In this document: positions 8,108 through 18,912 of the stretch, piece after piece | Layout of the letters: the number at the start of each line of letters is the position of its first letter | Numbering within the stretch: position 1 is the stretch's first letter | DNA from: Pseudomonas mucidolens | GTDB taxonomy: Bacteria > Pseudomonadota > Gammaproteobacteria > Pseudomonadales > Pseudomonadaceae | DNA length: 64,000 nt | Direction of reading: 5' to 3' | NCBI RefSeq assembly: GCF_900106045.1 | Contig: NZ_LT629802.1 | Coordinates: 1,364,001-1,428,000 of the forward strand | The notes under the pieces: generated by a model | Told to the model about the DNA's origin: nothing | What the model saw: the letters and a program-made list of their open reading frames with translations, nothing else | The model's database searches: none | Position numbers and translations under genes: made by a program

Positions 8108-9487
8108 TTACAGATGCAGGGCGTGGCCCAATGCGCGCAGGGCGGCTTCCTGGACGGCTTCGCCCAGGGTGGGATGCGCATGAATGGTGCCCGCCACGTC
8201 TTCCAGCCGCGAACCCATCTCCAGGCTCAGGCCAAACGCCGTGGACAGTTCCGAGACGCCAGCGCCTACCGCCTGCCAGCCGAGAATCAGGTGATTGTCA
8301 CGCCGTGCCACCACCCGCACAAAACCGCTTTTCGATTCCAGCGTCATGGCCCGGCCGTTCGCGGCGAATGGGAAACTCGCCACGATACAGTCCAGCCCCG
8401 CGGCCTTGGCTTCGTCCGGGGTCTTGCCGACCACCACCAGTTCCGGATCGGTAAAGCACACCGCCGGAATCGCTGCCGGGTTGAATTCCCGGTGCTTGCC
8501 GCTGATCAGCTCCGCGACCATCTCGCCCTGGGCCATCGCCCGATGCGCGAGCATCGGTTCGCCGCTCAGGTCGCCAATCGCCCAGACGTTACGCATGCTG
8601 GTCTGGCAGCGGTTGTCGATCTTGATCGCCGCACCGTTCATTTCCAGGTTCAAGGCTTCAAGATTCCAGCCTTGAGTGTTGGGTTTGCGCCCGACAGCCA
8701 CCAGCACTTGATCGGCGTCCAGCGCCAGGGTGTCGCCGTTGGGGTCGCGGACCTGCAGGCAATTGTCTTGAAAACCGCTGACGCTGTGCTTGAGGTACAG
8801 CGTGAGCCCCAACTGCTTGAGAGATTGCGCCACCGGTTGCGTCAGTTCGGCGTCGTAGGCCGGCAGGATGCGGTCTTGCGCTTCCACCACGCTGACTTCG
8901 GCGCCGAGCTTGCGATAGGCGATCCCCAGCTCCAGCCCGATATAACCTCCGCCGACCACGATCAGCCGTTTGGGCACGCGTGTTGGCGCCAGTGCCTCGG
9001 TAGAGGAAATCACCGCTGCGCCAATCGGTAGCATCGGCAGATCGACGCTTTTCGAGCCAGTGGCGAGCAACAAGTGCTCGCACTGGATGCGCTGATCGCC
9101 CACCGCCACGCTCTTGCCGTCGATGACCTTGGCCCAGCCGTGAATCACCTGCACGTTGTGTTTTTTCAACAACGCGGCGACGCCGGTGGTCAGGCGATCA
9201 ACGATGCTATCCTTCCATTCCACGCTTTTGCGGATGTCCAGCGTGGGGACGTCGACTTCAATCCCCAGCGCCGAGCCCTGGCTGTGATGCACGGTTTGCT
9301 GGAACTGCTCGGCCACATGAATCAGTGCCTTGGACGGAATGCAGCCGATATTCAGGCAGGTGCCGCCCAGCGCCTGACCTTCCACCAGAATGGTCGGGAT
9401 GCCCAGTTGGCCGGCACGAATCGCCGCCACATAACCGCCCGGGCCGCCGCCGATAATCAGCAGCGTGGTATTCAATGTCTGCGCCAT
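8108..9487 (-). CDS. lpdV: Dihydrolipoyl dehydrogenase (E3) of branched-chain keto-acid dehydrogenase
   Basis: A 459-residue flavoprotein that reoxidises the lipoyl groups of the E2 subunit with NAD+. The FAD site GGGPGGY is at residues 13-19, the redox disulfide is C44-x4-C49 (GGTCLNIGC), the NAD-binding site is [12 protein letters not shown], and the C-terminal dimerisation part carries the HAHPTLGE active-site histidine. It is the last gene of the leftward bkd operon, three bases after bkdB, and is the Val-type E3 (LPD-Val) specific for this complex, as in P. putida. Confidence 0.93.
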   Translation of the reverse strand: MAQTLNTTLLIIGGGPGGYVAAIRAGQLGIPTILVEGQALGGTCLNIGCIPSKALIHVAEQFQQTVHHSQGSALGIEVDVPTLDIRKSVEWKDSIVDRLTTGVAALLKKHNVQVIHGWAKVIDGKSVAVGDQRIQCEHLLLATGSKSVDLPMLPIGAAVISSTEALAPTRVPKRLIVVGGGYIGLELGIAYRKLGAEVSVVEAQDRILPAYDAELTQPVAQSLKQLGLTLYLKHSVSGFQDNCLQVRDPNGDTLALDADQVLVAVGRKPNTQGWNLEALNLEMNGAAIKIDNRCQTSMRNVWAIGDLSGEPMLAHRAMAQGEMVAELISGKHREFNPAAIPAVCFTDPELVVVGKTPDEAKAAGLDCIVASFPFAANGRAMTLESKSGFVRVVARRDNHLILGWQAVGAGVSELSTAFGLSLEMGSRLEDVAGTIHAHPTLGEAVQEAALRALGHALHL

Positions 9488-9490
9488 GAC

Positions 9491-10759
9491 TTACTCCAGG
9501 AACAGGCTGGCAGGTTGTTCGAGCAGACCGCGAATGGCCTGGATAAATTGCGCCGCGTCCATCCCATCGACCACCCGGTGATCGAAGGAACTGGAGAGGT
9601 TCATCATCTTGCGGATCACGATCTGGCCCTTGATCACCATGGGGCGTTCAACGATGCGGTTGACGCCGACAATCGCCACTTCCGGCAGGTTCAGCACCGG
9701 CGTGCTGACGATCCCGCCCAATGCGCCAAGGCTGGTCAGGGTAATGCTCGAGCCCGAGAGTTCCTCACGGCTGGCCTTGCCATTGCGTGCGGCATGGGCC
9801 AGGCGGTGGATTTCCTCGGCGGTTCCCCACAGGTTGCGCGCTTCGGCGTGACGCACCACTGGCACCATCAGGCCCACAGCGCTCTGGGTGGCGACCCCGA
9901 CATGCACCGCGCCGAGACGAGTGATGACCTGGGCTTCGTCGTCATACCGTGCGTTGATCTGCGGGAAATCGCGCAACGCCACGGCCATCGCGCGTACGAT
10001 GAACGGCAGCAAGGTCAGCTTGCCGCGTGTGGCCGCGTGTTTTGCATTGAGGTGTACGCGCAACTCGTCGAGGGCGGTGACGTCAATTTCTTCCACGTAG
10101 CTGAAATGTGCGGCACGTCGAGTGGCGTCCTGCATGCGCTGGGCAATCTTGCGGCGCATGCCGATCACCGGGATTTGCTGTTCGTCGCTGCGTTCGGCGT
10201 ACGGGTTGGCCGTTGCCGTAGGATTCGCTGCGCCTTGTTGCAGGTAAGCGTCGAGGTCTTCATGCAGGATCCGCCCGGCGGGGCCGGAGCCGTGCACCAG
10301 GCGCAGCGGGATACCGGCATCCAGCGCATGCTTGCGCACCGCCGGGGAGGCCAGCGGTCGCTCAGCGGCCTCGCGAGCCACGGGCGCTTGCGCCGCCAGC
10401 GGTTTTGCCATCGGCTTGCTTTCGGCAACAGGTGCCGGGGCTTCTGGTTTCTGCGCCGGTTCCGGGGCGGTTTCTTCAACCATCGCCGACAGCGCCGACT
10501 CCTGGGTATTGCCCGCGCCTTCCACTTCAATGCTGATCAGGATGCTGCCGACGGCCATGACTTCGCCCGGCTCGCCGCCGAGGGCAATCACCTTGCCGTG
10601 GACCGGCGAGGGAATATCCACCATCGCCTTATCGGTCATGACGTCCGCCAGCACCTGGTCCTCCACCACCATGTCACCGACCTTGACGTGCCACACCGAC
10701 AACTCGACTTCCGCGATGCCTTCGCCAATGTCCGGCATCTTGATAACGTGCGTGCCCAT
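9491..10759 (-). CDS. bkdB: Lipoamide acyltransferase (E2) of branched-chain keto-acid dehydrogenase
   Basis: The 422-residue core of the complex transfers the branched acyl group to CoA. In order: one lipoyl domain (about 1-80, lipoyl lysine K44 in TDKAMVDIP), an alanine/proline-rich linker, a peripheral subunit-binding domain (about 135-172, SPAVRKHALDAGI), and the catalytic 2-oxoacid acyltransferase domain with the FDHRVVDGMDAAQF active-site histidine near the C-terminus. It starts immediately after bkdA2, with no spacing, so translation is probably coupled. Confidence 0.94.
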   Translation of the reverse strand: MGTHVIKMPDIGEGIAEVELSVWHVKVGDMVVEDQVLADVMTDKAMVDIPSPVHGKVIALGGEPGEVMAVGSILISIEVEGAGNTQESALSAMVEETAPEPAQKPEAPAPVAESKPMAKPLAAQAPVAREAAERPLASPAVRKHALDAGIPLRLVHGSGPAGRILHEDLDAYLQQGAANPTATANPYAERSDEQQIPVIGMRRKIAQRMQDATRRAAHFSYVEEIDVTALDELRVHLNAKHAATRGKLTLLPFIVRAMAVALRDFPQINARYDDEAQVITRLGAVHVGVATQSAVGLMVPVVRHAEARNLWGTAEEIHRLAHAARNGKASREELSGSSITLTSLGALGGIVSTPVLNLPEVAIVGVNRIVERPMVIKGQIVIRKMMNLSSSFDHRVVDGMDAAQFIQAIRGLLEQPASLFLE

Positions 10760-11818
10760 TCAGACCTCCATGACCCGTTGCAAAGCCGCGCCCACACGGG
10801 ACGGGCCAGGGAAATACGCCCACTCTTGCGCGTGCGGGTAAGGGGTGTCCCAACCGGTTACACGTTCGATTGGCGCTTCCAGGTGGTGGAAGCAGTGTTC
10901 CTGCACCAGCGACACCAGTTCGGCGCCAAAACCACAGGTGCGAGTGGCTTCATGCACCACCACGCATCGACCGGTCTTTTTCACTGACTTGACGATGGTT
11001 TCCAGATCCAGCGGCCATAGGCTGCGCAGGTCGATGACCTCGGCATCGATGCCGGTTTCCTCGGCGGCGACTTGCGACACATACACGGTGGTGCCGTAGG
11101 TCAGCACGGTCACCGCCGAGCCTGGGCGGACAATCGCGGCGACATCCAGCGGCACCGTGTAATAACCCTCCGGCACCTGTGCTTGCGGATGTTTCGACCA
11201 CGGGGTTACCGGGCGGTCGTGGTGGCCGTCGAACGGGCCGTTGTACAGGCGTTTAGGCTCTAGGAAGATTACCGGGTCATCGTTTTCGATGGACGCAATC
11301 AGCAGACCCTTGGCGTCGTAGGGGTTGGACGGCATCACCGTGCGCAGGCCACAGACCTGGGTGAATACCGCTTCGATACTCTGGCTGTGGGTCTGGCCGC
11401 CGTAGATGCCGCCACCGCAAGGCATACGCATGGTCAACGGCGCGGTGAACTGCCCGGCCGAGCGATAACGCAGGCGCGCCGCTTCGGAAATGATCTGGTC
11501 GGTGGCCGGGTACACGTAGTCGGCGAACTGGATTTCGGCCACCGGGCGCAAGCCATACGCGCCCATGCCTACCGCCACGCCGACGATCCCGCTTTCGGAG
11601 ATCGGCGCGTCGAACACCCGCGAGGTGCCGTACTTGTTCTGCAAACCTTCGGTGCAGCGGAACACGCCGCCGAAGTAGCCGACGTCCTGGCCGAATACCA
11701 CGACATTGTCGTCGCGCTCAAGCATCACATCCATGGCCGAGCGCAGGGCCTGGATCATGGTCATGGTCGTGGTAGTCATGGCGGTTTCCAGCTCGATATG
11801 AGTGTTGTGATCGTTCAT
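10760..11818 (-). CDS. bkdA2: 2-oxoisovalerate dehydrogenase E1 beta subunit
   Basis: The beta half (352 aa) of the thiamine-diphosphate decarboxylase. Family blocks VVVFGQDVGYFGGVFRCTEG, DAPISESGIVGVAVGMG and the C-terminal transketolase domain are intact. The ATG at 11818 has a GGGGA ribosome binding site and lies one base after the stop of bkdA1; an internal ATG 13 codons later is also possible because the first residues are poorly conserved. It works with BkdA1 as an alpha2-beta2 tetramer. Confidence 0.93.
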   Translation of the reverse strand: MNDHNTHIELETAMTTTTMTMIQALRSAMDVMLERDDNVVVFGQDVGYFGGVFRCTEGLQNKYGTSRVFDAPISESGIVGVAVGMGAYGLRPVAEIQFADYVYPATDQIISEAARLRYRSAGQFTAPLTMRMPCGGGIYGGQTHSQSIEAVFTQVCGLRTVMPSNPYDAKGLLIASIENDDPVIFLEPKRLYNGPFDGHHDRPVTPWSKHPQAQVPEGYYTVPLDVAAIVRPGSAVTVLTYGTTVYVSQVAAEETGIDAEVIDLRSLWPLDLETIVKSVKKTGRCVVVHEATRTCGFGAELVSLVQEHCFHHLEAPIERVTGWDTPYPHAQEWAYFPGPSRVGAALQRVMEV

Positions 11819-11819
11819 G

Positions 11820-13251
<1,432 letters not shown>

Positions 13252-13740
13252 ATGCGCAAGCTGGACCGTATCGATATCGGGATTCTCAACAGCCTTCAGG
13301 AGAATGCCCGCATCACTAACGCCGACCTCGCACGTTCAGTCAACCTATCGCCCACGCCGTGTTTCAACCGGGTCAAGGCAATGGAAGAGTTGGGGTTGAT
13401 TCGTGAGCAGGTCACGTTGCTGGACGCCGATTTGCTGGGGCTGCACGTTAATGTGTTTATCCATGTCAGCCTGGAAAAACAGAACGAGTTGGCACTGCAG
13501 CAGTTCGAGCATGCAATTGCCGATCGCCCCGAAGTGATGGAGTGCTATCTGATGGCCGGCGATCCCGATTATTTGATTCGGGTACTGCTGCCGACCATTC
13601 AGTCGCTGGAGCGCTTCATGATGGATTTTCTGACCAAGGTCCCGGGGGTGGCGAATATCCGCTCCAGCTTTGCCCTCAAGCAGGTGCGCTACAAGACGGC
13701 GCTGCCATTGCCGGCCAATGGCCTCAACCTGGGCACGTGA
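13252..13740 (+). CDS. bkdR: Lrp/AsnC-family activator of the bkd operon
   Basis: The 162-residue protein has an N-terminal winged helix-turn-helix (about 5-58, [20 protein letters not shown]) and a C-terminal RAM ligand-binding domain (about 70-150). It is divergent from bkdA1, the classical arrangement of BkdR, which activates the operon with branched-chain amino acids (best L-valine) and represses itself. The name rests on similarity and on this gene position. Confidence 0.92.
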   Translation: MRKLDRIDIGILNSLQENARITNADLARSVNLSPTPCFNRVKAMEELGLIREQVTLLDADLLGLHVNVFIHVSLEKQNELALQQFEHAIADRPEVMECYLMAGDPDYLIRVLLPTIQSLERFMMDFLTKVPGVANIRSSFALKQVRYKTALPLPANGLNLGT

Positions 13741-13785
13741 AATGTGGGAGCGGCGGTGCGACGATTCCACACTGGGTTGTGTATT

Positions 13786-14649
13786 TCAAAGATGGTTGAG
13801 GGGGATCTTCAGATACACCACACCATTATCCTCCGCCGGCGGCATATGCCCCGCGCGTACATTCACCTGGATCGCCGGCAATAACAGGGTCGGCATGCCC
13901 AGGCCAGCGTCGCGCTGGGTACGCATTGCCACGAACTGTGCCTCATCCACTCCGTCATGCACATGAACATTACCGGCGCGCTGTTCGGCGACGCTGGTCA
14001 GGCACTTGGCGCTGCGACCTTCGGGCGGGTAGTCGTGGCACACGTACAGCTGCGTCTGTGGCGGGAATGCCAAAAGCTTGCGCATCGATGCATACAGCTG
14101 GCGCGCATCGCCACCGGGAAAGTCGCAGCGGGCGGTGCCGACGTCGGGCATGAACAGCGTGTCACCCACCAGGATCAACTGGTCGTCGACCAGGTAGGCC
14201 ATGTCCGCTGGCGTGTGGCCGGGCACATGCAGCGCCTGGACCTTGAGGTTGCCGATATGGAATACCTCGTCCGGTGCGAACAGATGATCGAATTGCGAGC
14301 CATCGGCGCGGAACTCCGGCTCCAGGTTGAACAGTCGCTTGAACACGTTCTGTACCTGGCTGATGAACTGGCCGATGGCGATCCTGCCACCCAGTTCCCG
14401 GCGCAGGTAGGGCGCGGCGGACAGGTGATCAGCATGGGCGTGGGTTTCCAGCAGCCATTGCACCTGCAGGCGGTGTTCGCGCACAAAGGCAATCACCCGG
14501 TCGGCTTGGGTGGTGTCGGTGCGCCCGGCGGCGGGGTCGTAGTTGAGTACCGAATCGACGATGGCGCATGGGCCGCCGTCTTCTTCATAGACCACATAGG
14601 TCCAGGTCGACGAGGTCTCGTCCAGAAAGGATTGAATCAGCGCGGGCAT
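13786..14649 (-). CDS. blh: Persulfide dioxygenase-like MBL-fold hydrolase (Blh type)
   Basis: A metallo-beta-lactamase fold of 287 residues with the metal motif H70-x-H72-x-D74-H75 (ETHAHADHLSA), HVPGHTPADM and GDTLFMPDVGTARCD, the last two typical of ETHE1-like persulfide dioxygenases. It would oxidise glutathione persulfide to sulfite, using one iron. It is divergent from a BigR-like repressor and beside an SQR-like flavoprotein and a TauE/SafE exporter, the same neighbourhood as in the bigR operon of Xylella and Agrobacterium. Confidence 0.85.
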   Translation of the reverse strand: MPALIQSFLDETSSTWTYVVYEEDGGPCAIVDSVLNYDPAAGRTDTTQADRVIAFVREHRLQVQWLLETHAHADHLSAAPYLRRELGGRIAIGQFISQVQNVFKRLFNLEPEFRADGSQFDHLFAPDEVFHIGNLKVQALHVPGHTPADMAYLVDDQLILVGDTLFMPDVGTARCDFPGGDARQLYASMRKLLAFPPQTQLYVCHDYPPEGRSAKCLTSVAEQRAGNVHVHDGVDEAQFVAMRTQRDAGLGMPTLLLPAIQVNVRAGHMPPAEDNGVVYLKIPLNHL

Positions 14650-14690
14650 GACGGTAGTCCCTGGCGGCTAAAAAAAGCGTGATATTCATT

Positions 14691-14706
14691 TTATGTTTAA
14701 ACATAA
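14691..14706. promoter_or_regulatory. Perfect 16-bp palindrome, probable BigR-type operator
   Basis: TTATGTTTAAACATAA is a perfect dyad midway between the divergent blh-like and ArsR-family genes, in an AT-rich gap of 93 bp. Repressors of the BigR/SqrR group bind AT-rich dyads in this position and regulate both sides. The match to a specific BigR consensus was not tested. Confidence 0.6.
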
Positions 14707-14742
14707 TGTTTTGAGCTTAAGTGAGAGAAAGGACCGAGGCAA

Positions 14743-15078
14743 ATGGAATCCAGTCTGAGTGAAAGTGAAGTTGCCCAGTTACGCGCGTCTGCGTCCAAGG
14801 CCTGCGCCTTGCTCAAGGCCCTGGCCAATGAAGACCGGCTATTGATTCTCTGCCAGTTGACCCAGGGCGAGCGCAACGTCGGCGAGCTGGAAACCATGAC
14901 CGGCGTGCGCCAGCCGACGCTGTCACAACAGCTGGGCATCCTGCGCGACGAAGGGTTGGTCGCCACCCGTCGGGAAGGCAAATACATTTTCTACGGGCTG
15001 GCCAGCCACGAAGTGATCCAAGTGATGAAAACCCTCTCCGGACTGTACTGCGGGGCGGTGATAAAAAGCTGGGCGTGA
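14743..15078 (+). CDS. bigR: ArsR-family persulfide-responsive repressor (BigR/SqrR/YgaV-like)
   Basis: The 111-residue winged-helix repressor has a recognition helix region around VRQPTLSQQLGILRDEGLV (58-76). Two cysteines, C37 and C103, are 66 residues apart, the same spacing as the sensing pair of SqrR and BigR, which form a polysulfide bridge and release DNA on exposure to reactive sulfur. It lacks the metal-binding ELCVCDL motif of arsenic-type ArsR proteins. It is divergent from the dioxygenase and first of a rightward unit with the SQR and exporter. Confidence 0.85.
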   Translation: MESSLSESEVAQLRASASKACALLKALANEDRLLILCQLTQGERNVGELETMTGVRQPTLSQQLGILRDEGLVATRREGKYIFYGLASHEVIQVMKTLSGLYCGAVIKSWA

Positions 15079-15142
15079 CGCCGTACGGCAACGACCCTTT
15101 TTGCGTTAACAGCGTGCAATGCTCATAAGAAAGGCCAGGACT

Positions 15143-16387
15143 ATGAACGACCAACACTGTGGACCGACCATCAGTGGCGACATCGTGGTCATCGGCGGCG
15201 GCTCGGCAGGCATCGGCCTGCTGGCCAGCCTGCTCAAGCGCGATCCCCACCTGAACATCACCCTGATCGAACCCAACGACGAACATTATTACCAGCCTGC
15301 CTGGACCCTGGTGGGCGCTGGCGCCCATGACCTCCGCAAAACTGCCCGGCCGATGGCCCGGGTAGTGCCCGATGGCGTGACCTGGGTACAGGCGGCGGTC
15401 ACCCAATTGCTGCCTGACGAACAGACCCTGGTACTCGACGACGGCCAGCGTGTGACGTGGAACAACCTGATCGTCTGCCCTGGCCTGCGCCTGGCCTGGG
15501 AGAAAGTCGAGGGCCTGGAGCAAACGCTCGGCCAGAACGGGGTGACCTCCAATTACAGTTACCGGCACGCCGCTTATACCTGGCAATTGGTGCAGCAGTT
15601 GAAGGCCGGCAAGGCGATTTTCACTCAGCCAGCCATGCCCATCAAATGCGCCGGCGCGCCGCAAAAGGCCATGTACCTGTCCTGTGACCACTGGCTCGGA
15701 CAAGGTGATCTGAAAAACATCGACGTGGAATTCAATCTGGCGGGCGCTGCGTTGTTTGGCGTGGCGACCTTTGTCCCGCCACTGATGAACTACGTCGAAA
15801 AATATGCTGCGCGGCTGGCCTTCAACGCCAACCTGATCAAGGTCGACGGCCCCGCGCGCAAAGCCTGGTTCGAGATCAAGGACGCCCAGGGCAACCTCGG
15901 CATCGAGGAAAAATCCTTCGACATGCTGCACGTGGTGCCGCCGCAGGTAGCCCCCGATTTTATCCGCCACAGCCCTCTGGCGGATTCCGCCGGCTGGTGC
16001 GAAGTTGATCCCCACAGCCTGCAACACCTGCGTTACCCGCAGGTCTTTGGCCTCGGCGACGTGTGCTCCACCACGAATGCCAAGACGGCCGCGGCGGTGC
16101 GCAAACAAATCGTGGTGGTCGCGGAGAACCTGCTGGCCCTGCGCAAACAGGCACCGCTGCCGCTCAAGTACGACGGTTATGGCTCCTGCCCGCTGACCGT
16201 GGAGAAGGGCAAGGTGGTGCTGGCCGAGTTCGGCTATGGCGGCAAACTGCTGCCGACGTTTCCCCTCGACCCGACCGTGGCCCGACGCTCGGCATGGTTT
16301 CTCAAGGCGACATTGCTGCCGTGGTTTTATTGGAACGGCATGCTCAAGGGCCGCGAGTGGCTGACCCGTTTGTCCAAGGTGGATTGA
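15143..16387 (+). CDS. Sulfide:quinone oxidoreductase-like flavoprotein
   Basis: The 414-residue FAD protein (dinucleotide site VVIGGGSAGIG, residues 15-25) has the two cysteines expected for type II-like sulfide:quinone oxidoreductases: C169 in KCAGAPQK and C349 in YGSCPL, with an extra C181. It would oxidise sulfide, donating electrons to ubiquinone and producing persulfide for the adjacent dioxygenase. The ATG at 15143 has an AGGA site 5 bases upstream and is preferred over the earlier ATG 24 bases upstream. The context with a persulfide sensor supports this role rather than NADH dehydrogenase. Confidence 0.85.
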   Translation: MNDQHCGPTISGDIVVIGGGSAGIGLLASLLKRDPHLNITLIEPNDEHYYQPAWTLVGAGAHDLRKTARPMARVVPDGVTWVQAAVTQLLPDEQTLVLDDGQRVTWNNLIVCPGLRLAWEKVEGLEQTLGQNGVTSNYSYRHAAYTWQLVQQLKAGKAIFTQPAMPIKCAGAPQKAMYLSCDHWLGQGDLKNIDVEFNLAGAALFGVATFVPPLMNYVEKYAARLAFNANLIKVDGPARKAWFEIKDAQGNLGIEEKSFDMLHVVPPQVAPDFIRHSPLADSAGWCEVDPHSLQHLRYPQVFGLGDVCSTTNAKTAAAVRKQIVVVAENLLALRKQAPLPLKYDGYGSCPLTVEKGKVVLAEFGYGGKLLPTFPLDPTVARRSAWFLKATLLPWFYWNGMLKGREWLTRLSKVD

Positions 16388-16396
16388 GAATAACCT

Positions 16397-17209
16397 ATGC
16401 TGCTGGCAAGTTTTTTTGGCCTGTTGATGGGGCTGATCATGGGATTGACCGGGGCCGGTGGCGGTATTCTCGGGGTACCGGCGCTGGTCCTCGGGCTAGG
16501 CTTGAGCATGACCACAGCGGCCCCGGTGTCATTGTTCGCGGTCGGTGCGGCGGCCGCCGTCGGGGCGATTGACGGTTTGCGCCATGGCTTGGTGCGTTAC
16601 CGCGCGGCGCTGTTGATCGCTTTGCTCGGGGCGTTGTTTTCGCCGCTGGGTGTGTTTTTCGCCCATCAACTGCCGGAGAAGGTGCTGATGGTTTTGTTCA
16701 GCGCGCTGATGGTGCTGGTGGCGTGGCGCATGCTGCGGCGCGAGCAGGTCGAGGCCGGTCCAAGCGACCACGGGGCGGCCTCCTGGGGCCAAAAAAACTG
16801 CATGCTCAATCAACAGACCGGACGTTTCGCCTGGACCACCAAATGCACCGCGACCCTGGCGGCCTTGGGCGCGGTGACGGGCGCGGTCTCGGGGCTGCTG
16901 GGCGTGGGCGGCGGTTTTCTGATCGTGCCGGCGTTCAAGCAACTGACCGATGTGCAGATGCGCGGCATTGTCGCCACGTCGCTGATGGTGATCAGCCTGA
17001 TTTCCCTGGTCGGTGTGATCGGTGCGTTCCATGCCGGGGTGAGCATCGACGCGATGGGCTGGGTATTCATCGGCGCGAGCATCGTCGGCATGCTCGTCGG
17101 ACGGCGCCTGGGCTCATTGATCAAGGCGGGCGTGTTGCAGGTCGGTTTCGCCAGCCTGTGTGGAGTGGTTGCAGTGGGCATGCTGTTCAACGCCTTCGCT
17201 CCTGCATGA
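16397..17209 (+). CDS. TauE/SafE-family sulfite/sulfur anion exporter
   Basis: A 270-residue integral membrane protein with about seven to eight segments in two repeated halves (glycine-rich loops LTGAGGGILGVPALVLGLGL and SGLLGVGGGFLIVPAF). The TauE/SafE/DUF81 family moves sulfite, thiosulfate or sulfur-containing organic anions across the inner membrane. Nine bases after the SQR-like gene, hence very likely in one operon and removing sulfite made by persulfide oxidation. Confidence 0.85.
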   Translation: MLLASFFGLLMGLIMGLTGAGGGILGVPALVLGLGLSMTTAAPVSLFAVGAAAAVGAIDGLRHGLVRYRAALLIALLGALFSPLGVFFAHQLPEKVLMVLFSALMVLVAWRMLRREQVEAGPSDHGAASWGQKNCMLNQQTGRFAWTTKCTATLAALGAVTGAVSGLLGVGGGFLIVPAFKQLTDVQMRGIVATSLMVISLISLVGVIGAFHAGVSIDAMGWVFIGASIVGMLVGRRLGSLIKAGVLQVGFASLCGVVAVGMLFNAFAPA

Positions 17210-17364
17210 GTGTTATCCGGCTTAATCCCTAAGTGGCGCGCCTTTGGCGAGGTAGCGTCCGACCGTCCAAAGGATCTGGCATTCGCCTCCAAGGCAGCGT
17301 ATGACACCGCCGGCGCTCTTTCGATAATCGCCTCCGACATCAAGTCCCTGTTGCGGAGCGCGCC

Positions 17365-18540
17365 ATGCATAACAATAAGAATGCCCCACGTCGTCTGTTG
17401 CCTGTGTTTATCGTCAGCCTCGGTCTGAGTTCGGTGGCCGAAGCCGAGATCGTGCTGTATGACAAGGACGAAACCACGTTCTCCACCGATGGCTACATCA
17501 ACGCCTTTTACGTCAACAGCGACGTCGACCGTGCCGGCGAACAGTACGATCGCCGTCAGGCCCGGGTGAAGATGGGGTTTCTGCCCAACTACCTGGGCTT
17601 CAACATGGGCAAGCAGGTCGACGACCTCAAGCTCGGCGCCCGTGCGTCGTTCTGGGTCACCATCAACGACAGCGAAACCAACGGCACCGACACCGCCATC
17701 GACGTGCGCCAGTTCTACGGCACCGTGGCCAATCCAGAGTGGGGCGAAGTGTTGATCGGCAAGGATTTCGGCCTATTTGCCCGCTCCAACATCCTGCTGG
17801 ACGAGCTATTGGCCGGCTATGGCCAAGTCAGCGACAGCCTCGGTTTGGTGGACGGCGGCGGGGTGTCGTTTGGCAATATCGGCAGCGGTTATCCCTATCC
17901 GTTCCCCACGTCGCAAATTACCTACCGCACCCCGTTGATGGACGGGCTGCGGGTCGCCGTGGGCATCCTGGATCCGGTGGACACCAACGACAGCAGTCCG
18001 CTGGGCAAGGCCTACCAGAAAAACCCGCGCACCGAGAGCGAGGTTACCTACCAGTTTGACGTCGGTGGAGCAAAGATCTACAGCTGGCTCAACGGCAGCT
18101 ACCAGACCTCCGACAACACTGACTCGACGGTGGAGTCAGTCACCTCCAAGGGGCTGGGCTACGGCGTACAGGCGAAAATCGGTGGTTTGTCGCTCACAGG
18201 CTCAGGTTTCCAGGCCAAGGGAATCAATCCGTTTTTCACCAACAATGCTGGCGAGGCAACATTGCGCAATGTCGACAGCAATGGCTACCTGTTGCAGGGC
18301 TCATACAAGCTGGGCAAGAACCGCCTGGCGTTGTCGTACGGCAAGACCAAGGATGACGGCAACGGCGTGGTCGGCAGCGGCGCGGATTATGAAACCCGTG
18401 GCATTGCCTTGTTTCATGAGATCAACGACAACTTGAAATTGGTGGCCGAGTACAACCAGTTCCAGATCGAGGGGCATGACAGTGATGCGCAAAATGAGGA
18501 TACCGATACCTTCGCGGTCGGGGCCGTGCTGACCTGGTGA
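17365..18540 (+). CDS. Outer-membrane porin, Gram-negative porin (porin_4) type
   Basis: The 391-residue protein starts with a signal peptide (about 1-27, cleavage after VAEA) and continues as alternating amphipathic strands typical of a 16-stranded beta barrel; it ends in the aromatic residue of the sequence VGAVLTW. The N-terminal TFSTDGYINAFY segment is like other trimeric porins of pseudomonads found near PQQ dehydrogenase clusters. Transport substrate unknown. It is the gene upstream of the quinoprotein region but has no shared promoter motif; ended by a large palindrome. Confidence 0.8.
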   Translation: MHNNKNAPRRLLPVFIVSLGLSSVAEAEIVLYDKDETTFSTDGYINAFYVNSDVDRAGEQYDRRQARVKMGFLPNYLGFNMGKQVDDLKLGARASFWVTINDSETNGTDTAIDVRQFYGTVANPEWGEVLIGKDFGLFARSNILLDELLAGYGQVSDSLGLVDGGGVSFGNIGSGYPYPFPTSQITYRTPLMDGLRVAVGILDPVDTNDSSPLGKAYQKNPRTESEVTYQFDVGGAKIYSWLNGSYQTSDNTDSTVESVTSKGLGYGVQAKIGGLSLTGSGFQAKGINPFFTNNAGEATLRNVDSNGYLLQGSYKLGKNRLALSYGKTKDDGNGVVGSGADYETRGIALFHEINDNLKLVAEYNQFQIEGHDSDAQNEDTDTFAVGAVLTW

Positions 18541-18626
18541 GGATGTGGAGCAGCACGCCCCGAAGTGTCTGCCAATCCCTGTGGTCATGTGACTTGCCTC
18601 TGGTCATGTGACTTGTCTGTGGTGAA

Positions 18627-18779
18627 AGGCTTGTCCGTGGCGAGGGGGCTTGTCCCCCGTTGGGCTGCGCAGCAGCCCCAAAACCGGGCGCCGAGAATTG
18701 TCTGATACACCGCGTTTTTCCTGACTGGGGCTGCTGCGCAGCCCAACGGGGGACAAGCCCCCTCGCCACAGACAAGCCT
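18627..18779. repeat. 53-bp perfect-type inverted repeat
   Basis: Left arm 18627-18679 and right arm 18727-18779 are reverse complements with about one mismatch; the core contains GGGGGCTTGTCCCCC and GCTGCGCAGC. The 47-bp spacer holds TCTGATACACCGC. It fills much of the 372-bp gap between the porin and nosP, which contains no gene. It resembles the Pseudomonas palindromic elements with GGCGAGGGGGCTTGTCCCCC cores, here as one large hairpin, possibly a bidirectional terminator. Confidence 0.85.
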
Positions 18780-18845
18780 CTCCCGCGTGCCGCCCCTTGC
18801 CACGGAAGGGGCGACGTCTCTCCTCCCTTGGGACCCCCAACCCGC

Positions 18846-18858
18846 TACCCAAGTAGCA
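18846..18858 (+). promoter_or_regulatory. Quinoprotein-cluster motif copy (nosP promoter)
   Basis: TACCCAAGTAGCA matches the copy at 24454 (TACCAAAGTAGTA) in 11 of 13 positions and sits 54 bases before the nosP start. The common motif suggests one regulator for the region. Confidence 0.4.
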
Positions 18859-18912
18859 TAGGTCGCCACTCTGCGGCTTCGTACACTTGAGCTTCAACGG
18901 GGAGGGGCGAGC

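Noticed and set aside
9074..10987. A 637-residue plus-strand reading frame opposite lpdV, bkdB and bkdA2
   Set aside because: It is the antisense of three certain genes with high GC codon bias, and its composition (His, Arg, Gln, Gly) is typical of a shadow frame.
14813..16108. Minus-strand 431-residue frame over the repressor and SQR-like gene
   Set aside because: Antisense to genes with clear cysteine and FAD motifs.
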